From: Haemophilus influenzae
GTDB lineage: Bacteria > Pseudomonadota > Gammaproteobacteria > Enterobacterales > Pasteurellaceae
Direction of reading: 5' to 3'
Length of the DNA: 64,000 nt
Assembly (NCBI RefSeq): GCF_019703545.1
Contig: NZ_AP018771.1
Coordinates: 806,001 to 870,000, forward strand
Positions 7,861 through 17,267 of the stretch are shown in pieces (the stretch's first letter is position 1; each line of letters starts with the position of its first letter). Under the pieces are notes generated by a model that made no database searches, was not told the DNA's origin, and worked only from the letters and a program-made list of their open reading frames with translations. The translations under genes were made by a program, and so were the position numbers.

Positions 7861-8558
7861 CTTTTTCTTCCCTGTGGTTGCATACGGAAGATATTAAAAT
7901 GCTTTTCCCAAGGTACAGTAGTGATGTCTAAAGGATGACATAGTTTTTGTTCCAAATATTCTACAAATTGTTGTTTTATCGCACTTTTATGGTCAATATC
8001 AGTTCGGTTCTTATAAGCGACAGCCCCGACTAATAAATCACAAAGTTGAATAATTTGTACCTGATAAGATTGCACAATGGTCACTTCTGCTTTTAAATCC
8101 CAGTTTGTACCATTTTGTAATACTTCGCATAATTTCTTAGATTTATCTGCACCTAATGTATCCATATAATCTAAATAAATGCGGTAAATATTTTTTTTCT
8201 CTAAGAAATCTCGTATTGTGTAATAGAGTACTTTATAGTAAAAATTATTGTGTGAGCCTTCATTGAACACTTTGTGATTTAAAGACTTTTTATTCATTAC
8301 GACAGTAGTTTTAAAATGAATTTCTTCATTATCTAAAACGAGATCAATTAGATCGCGGTAAAGATTCCATTGTTGTTTATTTAGCTTACTCCATTTTAAT
8401 TCTGGTAAGTAGTTATGTTTATGTCGTAATGCCTTAATTGATTTACTTAACTCAATTGCTTTCTCTGCTGTGCAGTGAATTGCTCCGATTGCCATAATAT
8501 CAGAGCCATCATGTTCTAAATGACAACTTTCATCACAAAATATTTTATAAATAGCCAT
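7854..8558 (-). CDS. DUF3800 domain protein
   Basis: A 234-residue protein of the DUF3800 family. The N-terminal strand carries the family's acidic pair in IFCDESCHL (D9, E10); further acidic positions lie in IYLDYMD (D130) and QLCDLLVGAVAYK (D174). This spread of carboxylates suggests an RNase H-like nuclease fold, as proposed for the family; the substrate is unknown. DUF3800 genes recur in defence and mobile regions. Here the gene starts 17 bases after hsdM and overlaps the BECR-like gene, so it is expressed from the hsdM promoter. It is not a normal part of a restriction system. Confidence 0.78.
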   Translation of the reverse strand: MAIYKIFCDESCHLEHDGSDIMAIGAIHCTAEKAIELSKSIKALRHKHNYLPELKWSKLNKQQWNLYRDLIDLVLDNEEIHFKTTVVMNKKSLNHKVFNEGSHNNFYYKVLYYTIRDFLEKKNIYRIYLDYMDTLGADKSKKLCEVLQNGTNWDLKAEVTIVQSYQVQIIQLCDLLVGAVAYKNRTDIDHKSAIKQQFVEYLEQKLCHPLDITTVPWEKHFNIFRMQPQGRKRC

Positions 8559-8575
8559 TCTATTTCCTTATCTTA

Positions 8576-10120
8576 TTACCTTTCAATTTCTGCAACAATC
8601 TTATCAATCTCAGCACGCAAGCGGTCAATATTGGCTACAGTTTTACGAATTTCCGCATTGAGTTCATCAATATTAATTACTTCGCGAGTGTCTTTTTGTT
8701 CCACATAAGAGCTGACTGCAAGGTTGTAGTCATTTTGGGCGATTTCTTCAAAGGATATGGATTTTGCCAAATGCGGCACATCCTCTTTATCGGCAAACAG
8801 TTTTAGGATTTGCTCAATATGTTCCTCTTCTAAGATGTTGTTATTGGTGGCAGATTTAAATAAACCGCTGGCGTCGATAAATTGGGTTTGGGTATTGGGT
8901 TTGTGCTTGGAAAGCACCAAAATATTCACCGCAATACTGGTGCCAAAAAAGAGATTTGGCGCAAGCGCAATCACCGCGTCCACATAGTTATTATCCACCA
9001 AATATTGACGAATTTTTTGCTCGGCACCGCCACGATAAAAAATGCCAGGGAAGGAGACAATCGCCGCCCTGCCTTTGCCTGAAAGATAGCTTAATGCGTG
9101 TAAAATAAAGGCAAAATCCGCTTTAGATTTCGGTGCAAGCACACCGGCAGGGGCAAAGCGTTCATCGTTAATCAGTGTTGGATCGTCGGAGCCAGCCCAT
9201 TTCACGGAGTAAGGTGGGTTAGAAACGATGGCATCGAAAGGTTTATCATCGCCAAATTGTGGTTCCATTAAGGTGTTACCTAAAGCAATATCAAACTTGT
9301 CGTAGTTGATGTTATGCAAAAACATATTCATACGGGCAAGGTTGTATGTGGTATGGTTAATTTCCTGCCCGAAAAAGCCTTCTTCAATAATATGTTCATC
9401 AAATTGTTTTTTGGCTTGAAGCAAAAGTGAGCCAGAACCTGCTGCAGGGTCATAAATTTTATTGACCGAGGTTTGCCCGTGCATTGCAATTTGAGCAATG
9501 AGTTTGGAAACACTTTGTGGGGTGAAAAATTCGCCACCAGATTTGCCTGCATTGGCGGCATAGTTAGAAATAAGATATTCGTATGCATCGCCAAATAAAT
9601 CAATGTGGTTATCTTCAAATTTGCCAAAATCAAGTTCAGCCACGCCTTTCAAAACAGCCGTTAAGTGGTCGTTTTTATCTTTTACGGTGTTGCCTAGGCG
9701 ATTGCTGGTGGTATCAAAATCGGCAAATAAGCCTTTAATATCTTGTTCAGACGGAAAGCCCGTCGCTGAGTTTTCAATATCAGTAAAAATCTGTTTTAAA
9801 TTAGTATTCAAATTAGGATTGTTGCCAGCATTAGCCGCAACATTCTTAAATAATTGGCTTGGGTAAATAAAGTAGCCTTTCGTTTTAATGGCATCTGTTT
9901 TAATGTCTGGGGTAATGATTTCATCAGGTAATTGGGCATAATTTACGCTTTCATCGCCTGCTTCAATGTAATTGGCAAAATTTTCGCTAATAAAACGGTA
10001 AAAAAGTGTGCCAAGTACATATTGTTTGAAATCCCAGCCATCGACTGAGCCTCGCACATCATTAGCAATTTGCCAAATACGACGTTGAAGTTCGGCACGT
10101 TGTTGAATTGCAGCAGCCAT
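8576..10120 (-). CDS. hsdM: Type I restriction enzyme, M (adenine methylase) subunit HsdM
   Basis: A 514-residue N6-adenine methyltransferase, the length of type IC HsdM. An N-terminal helical domain (residues 5-150) precedes the catalytic domain with the S-adenosylmethionine loop DPAAGSG (224-230) and the catalytic NPPY (301-304). The C-terminus is a coiled coil ([19 protein letters not shown]...) expected to contact HsdS. Two HsdM with one HsdS form the modification methylase. It is the first gene of the minus-strand operon hsdM-DUF3800-BECR-hsdS-abi, preceded by GAGGA. I saw no simple-sequence repeat that would make it phase-variable, unlike some H. influenzae hsdM genes. Confidence 0.95.
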   Translation of the reverse strand: MAAAIQQRAELQRRIWQIANDVRGSVDGWDFKQYVLGTLFYRFISENFANYIEAGDESVNYAQLPDEIITPDIKTDAIKTKGYFIYPSQLFKNVAANAGNNPNLNTNLKQIFTDIENSATGFPSEQDIKGLFADFDTTSNRLGNTVKDKNDHLTAVLKGVAELDFGKFEDNHIDLFGDAYEYLISNYAANAGKSGGEFFTPQSVSKLIAQIAMHGQTSVNKIYDPAAGSGSLLLQAKKQFDEHIIEEGFFGQEINHTTYNLARMNMFLHNINYDKFDIALGNTLMEPQFGDDKPFDAIVSNPPYSVKWAGSDDPTLINDERFAPAGVLAPKSKADFAFILHALSYLSGKGRAAIVSFPGIFYRGGAEQKIRQYLVDNNYVDAVIALAPNLFFGTSIAVNILVLSKHKPNTQTQFIDASGLFKSATNNNILEEEHIEQILKLFADKEDVPHLAKSISFEEIAQNDYNLAVSSYVEQKDTREVINIDELNAEIRKTVANIDRLRAEIDKIVAEIER

Positions 10121-10200
10121 AAAATCCTCAGAATATTTTGTGTAATGAGTTGAATAGATATGTGAAAAATTATACAGGAAATTAGTCTATTCTGCGTGAA
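10121..10200 (-). promoter_or_regulatory. hsdM promoter region
   Basis: The minus strand has a perfect TATAAT at 10174-10169, about 50 bases upstream of the hsdM start, and a GAGGA ribosome site next to the ATG. No convincing -35 box is visible. The remaining bases up to 10318 hold only an uptake signal at 10267-10275. Confidence 0.4.
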
Positions 10201-10318
10201 TTTCTATGCGTTTATCTTACAGCTATTTGTAAAAATAATGTCTCGTTTGTAGGTTTTGTTTGGATAAAGTGCGGTTAAAATTTACTATGTTTTTATGTCG
10301 AGAAAAATATTTGAGAAA

Positions 10319-10337
10319 GGGCATGTTGTGCATGCCC
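10319..10337 (-). terminator. prlC terminator
   Basis: GGGCATG and CATGCCC pair around a 5-base loop just after the prlC stop codon; on the minus strand the stem is followed by TTTCTC. The T tract is short, so efficiency is uncertain. Confidence 0.6.
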
Positions 10338-10351
10338 TATAGTTTGACGTA

Positions 10352-12397
10352 TTAGTTCATAATTCCTTTATGTCTTAACAACGCATCTAATTGCGGTTCA
10401 CGGCCACGGAAGCGTTTGAAGAGTTCCATTGGTTCTTCTGAGCCACCACGCGTGAGAATTTCATCTAAGAATGATTTGCCGGTGATTGGGTTGAAAATAC
10501 CTTCTTCTTCAAAGCGTGAATAAGCGTCTGCTGATAATACTTCAGCCCATAAATAGCTGTAATAACCTGCGGCGTAGCCCCCTGCAAAAATATGGCTGAA
10601 GCTGTGTGGCGTTCTTGCCCAATCTACGCCTTTTATGACGGCAACTTGTGATTTCACTGATTTAAGTGTATCCAAAATTTGATTGGTTTTTTCCGCATCA
10701 AAGGTGTGATGCAAGCGGAAATCAAAAATCCCAAATTCAAGCTGACGTAAGATAAACATTGCAGCTTGGAAATTTTTCGCTTTTAATAATTGCGTGAGTT
10801 TTTCTTTTGGCAACGGCTCGCCTGTTTCGTAATGCCCTGAAATAAACGCCAAAGCCTCTTCTTCCCAGCACCAGTTTTCCATAAATTGACTTGGTAATTC
10901 CACAGCATCCCAAGGCACGCCATTTATACCCGCCACATCGGATACATCAATTTGCGTGAGCATATGATGGATTCCGTGCCCAAATTCGTGGAATAGCGTG
11001 GTGACTTCATTGTGAGTAAATAACGCTGGTTTATTCCCTATAGGGGCGTTGAAGTTGCAAGTTAAATAAGCCACAGGCGTTTCAATGCTGCCATCCAGTT
11101 TACGCTTACGTCCGATACAATCATCCATCCACGCACCGCCACGTTTATGTTCGCGCGCATATAAATCAAGATAGAAACTGCCTCGGAGTTGATCATTTTC
11201 ATCGATTAAATCAAAGAAACGCACATCTTTATGCCAAGTATCCACGCCTTTGCGTTCCACTGCACGAATATTGAAAATGCGTTTAATTAATTTAAACAAT
11301 CCTGAAATCACGCGATTTTCTGGAAAATATGGGCGAAGTTCTTCATCATTAATGGCGTATAAATGTTGTTTTTGTTTTTCGCTGTAAAAACCAATATCCC
11401 AAGGTGCAAGTTCCGTGACACCAAATTCTTTTTCGCAGTAATTTTTCAATTCTTGCAGTTCTTTTTCGCCTTGTGGTTTGGCACGTTCGGCAAGATGATC
11501 TAAGAAATCAAGCACTTGTTGTGGGTTTTCTGCCATTTTTGTGGCAAGTGAGAGTTCGGTGTAAGTATTAAAACCGAGTAATTTCGCCAATTCCACGCGT
11601 AATGTAAGAATTTCTTCCATAACTTTACTGTTGTCCCATTTGCCCGCGTTAGGGCCTTGTTCAGAGGCGCGTGTTGCATAAGCACGGTACATTTCTTCAC
11701 GCAATGCACGATTTTCGCAGTAAGTCATCACAGGCAAATAACTTGGGATTTCTAACGTAAAACGATAACCTTTTAATCCTTTACTTTCGGCAGATTGTTG
11801 TGCTGCTTGCAGTGCGGATTCGGGTAAGCCAGCAAGTTCAGCTTCGTTTTCAATGAGTTTTTCCCAACCCATTGTGGCATCTAATACATTATTGCTGAAT
11901 TGTGAATTGAATTCCGATAAGCGTGCCACAATTTCGCCATAACGTTGTTGTTTCTCTTCGGAAAGCCCGATACCTGAAAGTTCAAAATCACGCAGTGAAT
12001 TTTCAATGGCTTTCTTTTGTGCAATAGAATAATCGGCAAATTCAGCACTATTTTTTAACGCTAAATAGGCATTATAAAGCCCTTTATGCTGACCAACCCA
12101 AGTGCTGTATTCAGAAAGTAACGGCAAGCACGTTTGATAGGCTTCACGTAATTCAGTGCTATTTTTTACTGAATTGAGATGAGAAACGGGCGACCAAGCA
12201 CGATTTAGGCGATCATTAGTTTCCGTTAAAGGCAAAATGAAATTTTCCCAAGTAAAGTGTGGTTGTTTTAACACTTGTTCTATCGTATTGCGACAATCTT
12301 GAATTAATTTTTCAACAGCTGGTTGAATGTGTTCTGGCTTGATTTGTGAAAATGGCGGTAGGCCTTGAATGTTAAGTAATGGATTTGACATAGACAT
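10352..12397 (-). CDS. prlC: Oligopeptidase A (M3 zinc metallopeptidase)
   Basis: A 681-residue cytoplasmic metallopeptidase that degrades oligopeptides, including cleaved signal peptides. The zinc site FHEFGHGIH is near residue 470, and the C-terminal RGREPQLDALLRHKGIMN is the usual end of the family. I start at ATG 12397 (MSMSNPLLNIQGLPPFSQI), preceded by AAGGAA, rather than an ATG 42 bases upstream that adds an atypical extension. It stands alone, divergent from ybaN. Its last 38 bases are repeated at 1609-1646 beyond the restriction island, which suggests that the island sits at this gene's 3' end. Confidence 0.95.
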   Translation of the reverse strand: MSMSNPLLNIQGLPPFSQIKPEHIQPAVEKLIQDCRNTIEQVLKQPHFTWENFILPLTETNDRLNRAWSPVSHLNSVKNSTELREAYQTCLPLLSEYSTWVGQHKGLYNAYLALKNSAEFADYSIAQKKAIENSLRDFELSGIGLSEEKQQRYGEIVARLSEFNSQFSNNVLDATMGWEKLIENEAELAGLPESALQAAQQSAESKGLKGYRFTLEIPSYLPVMTYCENRALREEMYRAYATRASEQGPNAGKWDNSKVMEEILTLRVELAKLLGFNTYTELSLATKMAENPQQVLDFLDHLAERAKPQGEKELQELKNYCEKEFGVTELAPWDIGFYSEKQKQHLYAINDEELRPYFPENRVISGLFKLIKRIFNIRAVERKGVDTWHKDVRFFDLIDENDQLRGSFYLDLYAREHKRGGAWMDDCIGRKRKLDGSIETPVAYLTCNFNAPIGNKPALFTHNEVTTLFHEFGHGIHHMLTQIDVSDVAGINGVPWDAVELPSQFMENWCWEEEALAFISGHYETGEPLPKEKLTQLLKAKNFQAAMFILRQLEFGIFDFRLHHTFDAEKTNQILDTLKSVKSQVAVIKGVDWARTPHSFSHIFAGGYAAGYYSYLWAEVLSADAYSRFEEEGIFNPITGKSFLDEILTRGGSEEPMELFKRFRGREPQLDALLRHKGIMN

Positions 12398-12515
12398 AAA
12401 TGTTCCTTTTTTTGAAAACTGCTTTTTATGTGACGGCAAATTCTATAATATCAAGGTTGAAAAATCTAAAAAATCAGTAATAATAGTTTGCATTTTCTTT
12501 TTTATTAGGAACATT

Positions 12516-12878
12516 ATGAAAATTATTTACATTATTTTAGGTTTTCTTTCACTTGCAATTGGCATCATTGGGATTTTTCTTCCTCTTTTGCCTACCACGC
12601 CTTTTTTATTACTTACTTTATTTTTCTTCACAAAAGGTTCAAAACGCTTAGAACAATGGTTTTTAGGCACAAGTATTTATCAAAAACATCTCAAGTCCTT
12701 TCATGAAAATCGATCATTAAAGAAAAATACCAAAATTTTTATTTTGACTTTTGCTACCACAATGCTACTAATTGGTTTTTATTTCACGCCAAGTGTAATA
12801 GGGCGTAGTGTTATTGTTGCGTTGATTTGTATTAAGTTTTGGTTCTTCTTATTTTGGATTAAAACCGAAAATGAATAA
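12516..12878 (+). CDS. ybaN: YbaN-family inner membrane protein (DUF454)
   Basis: A 120-residue membrane protein with three predicted helices: residues 3-45, the second half of which is rich in leucine and phenylalanine with the family signature LPLLPTTPFLLL, then about 75-92 and 95-115. The family is widespread and of unknown function. The start ATG 12516 follows TTAGGA; an upstream in-frame extension has no family support. Its last codons overlap the first codons of the next lipoprotein gene by 8 bases, so the two are co-transcribed and translationally coupled. Confidence 0.82.
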   Translation: MKIIYIILGFLSLAIGIIGIFLPLLPTTPFLLLTLFFFTKGSKRLEQWFLGTSIYQKHLKSFHENRSLKKNTKIFILTFATTMLLIGFYFTPSVIGRSVIVALICIKFWFFLFWIKTENE

Positions 12879-14415
12879 TTTGTTCGCCTTGTGCCAACGA
12901 AGTGCGGTTATTTTTTCTATTATTTTTACGGTGGTGGCTTGTGATAAATTGGATAGTCCTAAGCCTATTTCGCCACAAATTGAGACACAAAAAAATACTC
13001 AATTAGAATCTAACCGAGTTGAATTAAAACGTGGCGTTTATAGCGATTTGACTTTGCAACCTTGGCAAGCACAAAGCGAAGAACAAACTCAATTATTACG
13101 AGATCTTTTTGAAGGATTAACAGCTTATGATGTGCAAGGTAATCTTGTTCCAGCTGTAGCAGAAAATTGGCAAACCGAAGACAATAAAACTTGGATTTTC
13201 ACTTTGCGTGAAAATGCTAAATGGTCAAATGATGAGCCTATCACTGCATCAGATTTTGTACAATCTTGGCAAACACTTTCTCAATCTGAAAGCCCACTTA
13301 AAAATTATTTGGCTTTTATGAATCTGAAAAATGCGAAGGCAGTATTGGAAAAAGCGTTACCTGTTGAATCCCTAGGATTGTTTGCTGAAAATGACCGCAC
13401 TTTACGCATTGAATTAGATAAAGCATCGCCATATTTACCTTCTATGCTGGCACATGTCAGTCTTTTGCCTCACTATGCTAAATCGACTGAAATATTTATC
13501 AGTAATGGCGCATATCAGTTACAAAGTCAGGCTGAAAATCAGCATATTTTAACTACCAATCCTTATTATTGGGCGAAAGAAAAAGTGATATTTCAGCAAG
13601 TGAAGTATCAAAAAATTTCCGTTGATGCAGATTTGTCTGATTTTGATGTTGTAATGAATCCGAAAAAAGTCGATCAGAATATCCAAGATTATCCGCAACT
13701 TTGTACTTACTTCTATGAGTTTAATCTTTCCGATCCTGTGTTACAAAAAAGTGCGGTAAGAAAAGCGATTGTTTCGATGATTTCTACCAATAATTTGGTT
13801 GCAGATATTGCTCATCTTTATCCTAACAATACTTTTTTGCCAAAATCTATGCTAGGTGAGCAAGAATCTGTTTGGGAGCCAGTTGTTGCAGAACAGCTCT
13901 TTTCCCAAAATCAAATTAGTGAAACTCGTCCATTGAAATTACGTATTCGTTATGATGATTCATCTCTGAATCAAACCATTGCAATGCGATTAAATCATCA
14001 ATTATCACAATCTGATTTATTACGAGTTGAAAATCAAGGGATGAGCTGGCAAGAATTGCAAACGGCCCGCACAAAAGGCGATTTTCAATTAATTCGTTCT
14101 GGCTGGTGTGCTGATTTTAATGATCCTGCAGCATTTCTAAATTTATTCTATTCAAAAAGCCCAGATAACAAAAATGGCTATAAAAATGCGGAATTTGATC
14201 GTTTATTTGAAAGTGCAATGACGACGACATCCGAAAAAGTGCGGTTAGAAAATTACGCAAAATTAAAAGGGATAGTTCAACAAGAGCATTTAGTGTTACC
14301 CATTTTTCAATATAGTACGCCTGTTTATCTTGCACCGAGTATAATGGGTGATCAAGTAAATTCTGTCGGTGTCATTTACAGTAAAGATTTGTGGAGAAAG
14401 GTTCAAAGTCAATAA
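12871..14415 (+). CDS. OppA-like periplasmic solute-binding lipoprotein
   Basis: A 514-residue protein of the family 5 extracellular solute-binding group. A signal sequence with lipobox TVVAC puts the lipidated cysteine at residue 24. The body shows family blocks such as LFEGLTAYDVQGNLVPAVAENW and WSNDEPITASDFVQSW. It matches what I recall as HI0213. No permease or ATPase genes are beside it, so the ligand (peptide, haem or other) and partner transporter cannot be told. It overlaps ybaN. Four uptake signals lie inside the gene (12900, 13394, 13749, 14237), a sign of long residence in this genome. Confidence 0.85.
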   Translation: MNNLFALCQRSAVIFSIIFTVVACDKLDSPKPISPQIETQKNTQLESNRVELKRGVYSDLTLQPWQAQSEEQTQLLRDLFEGLTAYDVQGNLVPAVAENWQTEDNKTWIFTLRENAKWSNDEPITASDFVQSWQTLSQSESPLKNYLAFMNLKNAKAVLEKALPVESLGLFAENDRTLRIELDKASPYLPSMLAHVSLLPHYAKSTEIFISNGAYQLQSQAENQHILTTNPYYWAKEKVIFQQVKYQKISVDADLSDFDVVMNPKKVDQNIQDYPQLCTYFYEFNLSDPVLQKSAVRKAIVSMISTNNLVADIAHLYPNNTFLPKSMLGEQESVWEPVVAEQLFSQNQISETRPLKLRIRYDDSSLNQTIAMRLNHQLSQSDLLRVENQGMSWQELQTARTKGDFQLIRSGWCADFNDPAAFLNLFYSKSPDNKNGYKNAEFDRLFESAMTTTSEKVRLENYAKLKGIVQQEHLVLPIFQYSTPVYLAPSIMGDQVNSVGVIYSKDLWRKVQSQ

Positions 14416-14495
14416 TTGCCCTTGCAATCAAGGAAAGAATTCTTTAAGATTGGAGGCATTGGGGACAACTCCTACATCGTCCCCTTGCGATTATC

Positions 14496-14567
14496 TTAGA
14501 TAACTGTACCTGAACAGCTAACTAAACAACAGATAATCAAGAAAATGAAAAAGAGCGTTTTTTTCAT
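14496..14567 (-). CDS. Possible 23-residue hydrophobic peptide
   Basis: On the minus strand an AGGAG site 8 bases upstream of an ATG opens a 23-codon frame. It encodes MKKTLFFIFLIICC, then LVSCSGTVI: two lysines, a hydrophobic stretch, and a lipobox-like LVSC. The layout recalls small type I toxins (Ibs, TisB) or entericidin-like lipopeptides. The opposite strand carries a strong terminator 20 bases upstream of its start (14587-14625), so an overlapping antisense RNA is possible. There is no homology evidence; a chance frame cannot be excluded. Confidence 0.4.
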   Translation of the reverse strand: MKKTLFFIFLIICCLVSCSGTVI

Positions 14568-14586
14568 TTTACTTACTCCTGATAAG

Positions 14587-14625
14587 CCCCGATCTTTGGA
14601 ATACGAGACGGGGTTTCTCGTTTTT
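14587..14625 (+). terminator. Terminator of the OppA-like gene or of an antisense RNA
   Basis: CCCCG (14587-14591) pairs with CGGGG (14609-14613), helped by TCT/AGA inside, and TTTCTCGTTTTT follows on the plus strand. A second hairpin, GGGGAC with GTCCCC (14461-14484), lies between this and the OppA-like stop codon; both are in the 315-base gap before ribA. Confidence 0.6.
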
Positions 14626-14675
14626 AGCAATATGCTAAAAAATCCTTCGATTATTCCGTAACTGAGAGTTTAAAT

Positions 14676-14715
14676 AAAAAAGCCACACTGTTCAATATAA
14701 CAGTATGGCTTTTTT
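14676..14715 (-). terminator. ribA terminator
   Basis: Minus strand AGCCATACTG pairs with CAGTGTGGCT (one G-U pair) across a 10-base loop, with A runs before and T runs after the stem, so it works best for ribA and possibly in both directions. Confidence 0.8.
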
Positions 14716-14731
14716 AACATGTGTTGTTTTA

Positions 14732-15382
14732 TTAAATAATCTCTTCTTGGCAATGTGGACAGGTCATTAAATGTTGTTCATCATTGTTATGCACAATGTA
14801 ATGCCCCATTTTTTTCGCTTTTGTATCAAGATATTTTGTGTTGTAGCGGTTTTCGCCTACATTAAGCGGTACTCGCTCAACCACGTTGATACCTGCTTTT
14901 TTCATGGTTTCTACTTTTTCTGGGTTGTTGGTCATTAAGCGAACTTTTTTTACACCAAGTAGCTCAAACATATCGGCACAGACTTCAAAGTTGCGTTCAT
15001 CCGCTTTGAAACCTAAAGCAAGATTAGCTTCAATGGTATCCATTCCTTTATCTTGTAAAGAATAAGCACGGATTTTATTAATCAAACCAATTCCGCGACC
15101 TTCTTCACGATGATAAATTAAGACACCACGACCTTCTTCTTGAATTTGTTTCAATGCTGTCGCCAGTTGGAACCCACAATCGCATTTTAAGCTGTGAAGC
15201 GCATCGCCAGTTAAACATTCAGAATGGATACGTGCTAATACAGGTTCATCAGCATTAGAAATATCGCCCATCACTAAGGCTACATGTTCTTTTTTTGTAT
15301 CTGGGAATTCAAATCCCACCATTTTGAAAATACCGTATTCAGTGGGTAAATTGGCTTGCGCAACTAGCTGAATTTTTGCCAT
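14732..15382 (-). CDS. ribA: GTP cyclohydrolase II
   Basis: A 216-residue enzyme that opens GTP to the first pyrimidine of riboflavin synthesis, releasing formate and pyrophosphate. The zinc cysteines C56, C67 and C69 are present in [16 protein letters not shown], and [11 protein letters not shown] is the substrate loop. It is a stand-alone RibA, not fused to RibB. Start ATG 15382 ([17 protein letters not shown]) is preceded by AAGGAT; an upstream ATG adds 20 unrelated residues. The C-terminal tail carries an extra CPHC pair. The gene is divergent from pgpB with about 70 bases between them. No FMN riboswitch is visible upstream. Confidence 0.95.
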   Translation of the reverse strand: MAKIQLVAQANLPTEYGIFKMVGFEFPDTKKEHVALVMGDISNADEPVLARIHSECLTGDALHSLKCDCGFQLATALKQIQEEGRGVLIYHREEGRGIGLINKIRAYSLQDKGMDTIEANLALGFKADERNFEVCADMFELLGVKKVRLMTNNPEKVETMKKAGINVVERVPLNVGENRYNTKYLDTKAKKMGHYIVHNNDEQHLMTCPHCQEEII

Positions 15383-15451
15383 AAAGTGATCCTTATTCGT
15401 AGTCATTTCTGTTAGAATGCGCGCGTTATTTTTTATTATCAAGGGGCGAGC

Positions 15452-16177
15452 ATGTTCAAAAGGCTGTCATTATATACGTTATTACTTTGTCTTGTACCAT
15501 TTTTTATTTGGGGTATTTCCTATCAGTGGCATGGTAATAGCCAATTAACTGAAGCTGATTATTGGCTTTATTTGCTCACTGAAACGGGTAGCGTACCTTA
15601 TGCCTTAATCACCTGTGTGTTGTTTACGCTTTTGTTCGCGTTTTTATTTAAAAATCCAAAACAATGGCTATTAGGCGTAATTGTGATGGGGATTTCAGTT
15701 ATTGCAACTCAAGCCGCAAAAACAGGGGCAAAAGCATTATTTGAAGAACCTCGTCCATTCACCGTTTATCTAGCTGAGCAAACTCATTCAACGCCTGAAA
15801 ACTTTTATAAAAATGACCGCACTTTGCGTGCTGAAATAGCTAAGAATTTTTATTCGATGGATGCCATTACACCAGCTTGGTTAGTTCATCATTATGAAAA
15901 TGAAACGGGGTATTCGTTCCCCTCTGGACATACGATTTTTGCGGCAACTTGGCTAATGCTTGCTGTTGGCTTTACCCAATTATTGGGTAACCGTTCTTTT
16001 AAAGCAAAATTGCTGGTGGCGGGTATTGCGGTGTGGGGCTTATTGATGTTGATTAGCCGTGTGCGATTAGGCATGCATTACCCAATAGATTTGTTGGTGG
16101 CGACATTGCTGGCATGGTTGATTAATAGCATTATTTTTGCCTTTTTGAAGAAAAAGGCGATCTTCGTCATGAAATAG
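15452..16177 (+). CDS. pgpB: Phosphatidylglycerophosphatase B (PAP2 family)
   Basis: A 241-residue membrane phosphatase with about six helices. All three PAP2 signatures are visible: KALFEEPRP (KX6RP), PSGHT, and [12 protein letters not shown] (SRX5HX3D). The family removes phosphate from phosphatidylglycerophosphate, undecaprenyl pyrophosphate and related lipids at the periplasmic face. A large periplasmic insert (residues 105-150) fits PgpB. It is divergent from ribA and followed by about 1.1 kb without an intact gene. Confidence 0.9.
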   Translation: MFKRLSLYTLLLCLVPFFIWGISYQWHGNSQLTEADYWLYLLTETGSVPYALITCVLFTLLFAFLFKNPKQWLLGVIVMGISVIATQAAKTGAKALFEEPRPFTVYLAEQTHSTPENFYKNDRTLRAEIAKNFYSMDAITPAWLVHHYENETGYSFPSGHTIFAATWLMLAVGFTQLLGNRSFKAKLLVAGIAVWGLLMLISRVRLGMHYPIDLLVATLLAWLINSIIFAFLKKKAIFVMK

Positions 16178-16195
16178 TATTAGGTGCTGACTTAT

Positions 16196-16950
16196 CTATA
16201 CAAAATTGTGTGTTTCAAACCACCGCTCTATATTTTGAATAATAAATTGGGGAAATAATATTTCTTGTTCTAAGAAAGTTTTATCCATGATGAAATAATT
16301 CATGTTTTTTAGATTTATTTCTGAAGGTTTTCTTTGTTTCCCTAATAGGTAATAATAGGTTGTCCACAATACTGGTAAAGAACTATTATTCCAAATATCT
16401 TCATATCTTTGAATTGAAGCATCAAACCAAAATCTAAACCAGCAGTGGCGTTTATTTTTATATGTTCCTTTTTGGTTAGGACAGTCTGCTAATGTTAATA
16501 GAATATAAGGAATTTGATACTCTTCAAGTTTATCGTATTCCCAAATTTTTTGTTGATTAGCTAATATAATAAATTCAATAGGTTATAAGTTTTTTGCCAA
16601 AAAGCTAATTTGACGATAATATTTTTGCCAATTTTTTCTGAATGAATTTTTTAATTCAGTCCATGCGTTTTATTTGGTAATAATGGAAAATATGATTGGT
16701 ATAAATTGCTTTAGTTTAATTTTATGGGGCAGAATTCGCTTTTTGGGTAATTAGAAAAATTGCTATTAGAGGATGGCACTGTATTGACATTTTTCTCAAA
16801 TAAAACTTGAGCACAAATAGGGCAGTGGCATTTGGGTCTAGTATCTTTTAAACCTAACGCTTTATTACCAAATTCAATAATGTACTCCTTGACAGTGATT
16901 AAAATTTCTTTGCTTGGATGGTTTTGCTTTTTCCATTTTTATCCTATTTG
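16196..16950 (-). pseudogene. Decayed gene, function not recognised
   Basis: The minus strand keeps coding character but no intact frame. Reading 5' to 3', a first fragment includes KEYIIEFGNKALGLKDT and a zinc-ribbon-like CHCPICAQVLF, ending in a stop near 16715. After a degenerate stretch, a long fragment (about 16590 down to a stop at 16196) reads KIWEYDKLEEYQIPYILL, then RHCWFRFWFDASIQRYEDIW and WTTYYYLLGKQRKP. Several stops and frame changes separate them. The composition suggests a soluble nucleic-acid-related protein, perhaps another restriction gene next to dam, but I cannot name it. Confidence 0.6.
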
Positions 16951-17267
16951 TTATACACTAAAGAATAAAGCATAACAGGCTTAAATTTTGATGAATTATC
17001 CACAGTACAAATAAGGCGTTATTAAAATAATTTACATTCTACTATAGGATAATAATTATTCTGATGATTGGATGAGTTTTCTAGATAATCATTCTGATAA
17101 AACAAAAGGATTACAGGTAAAATTACAGACTTGTGAGTATTTGGGGTTAGTATCAAAAAAGTATATAGGTACTGTAAGAGATAAATGGTAATACACAATA
17201 TATTATTTTATTGTGGTTTTAAAATTACGATTTTGGTACTTTTAGTATAAAGTAAGGGCTATTTTTA
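16951..17267. other. A+T-rich gap upstream of the dam 3' end
   Basis: No convincing gene. A plus-strand frame of 39 codons (17072-17191, beginning MSFLDNHSDKTKGLQ) has weak coding character and may be another remnant of the decayed neighbour. No promoter or terminator is clear. Confidence 0.3.
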
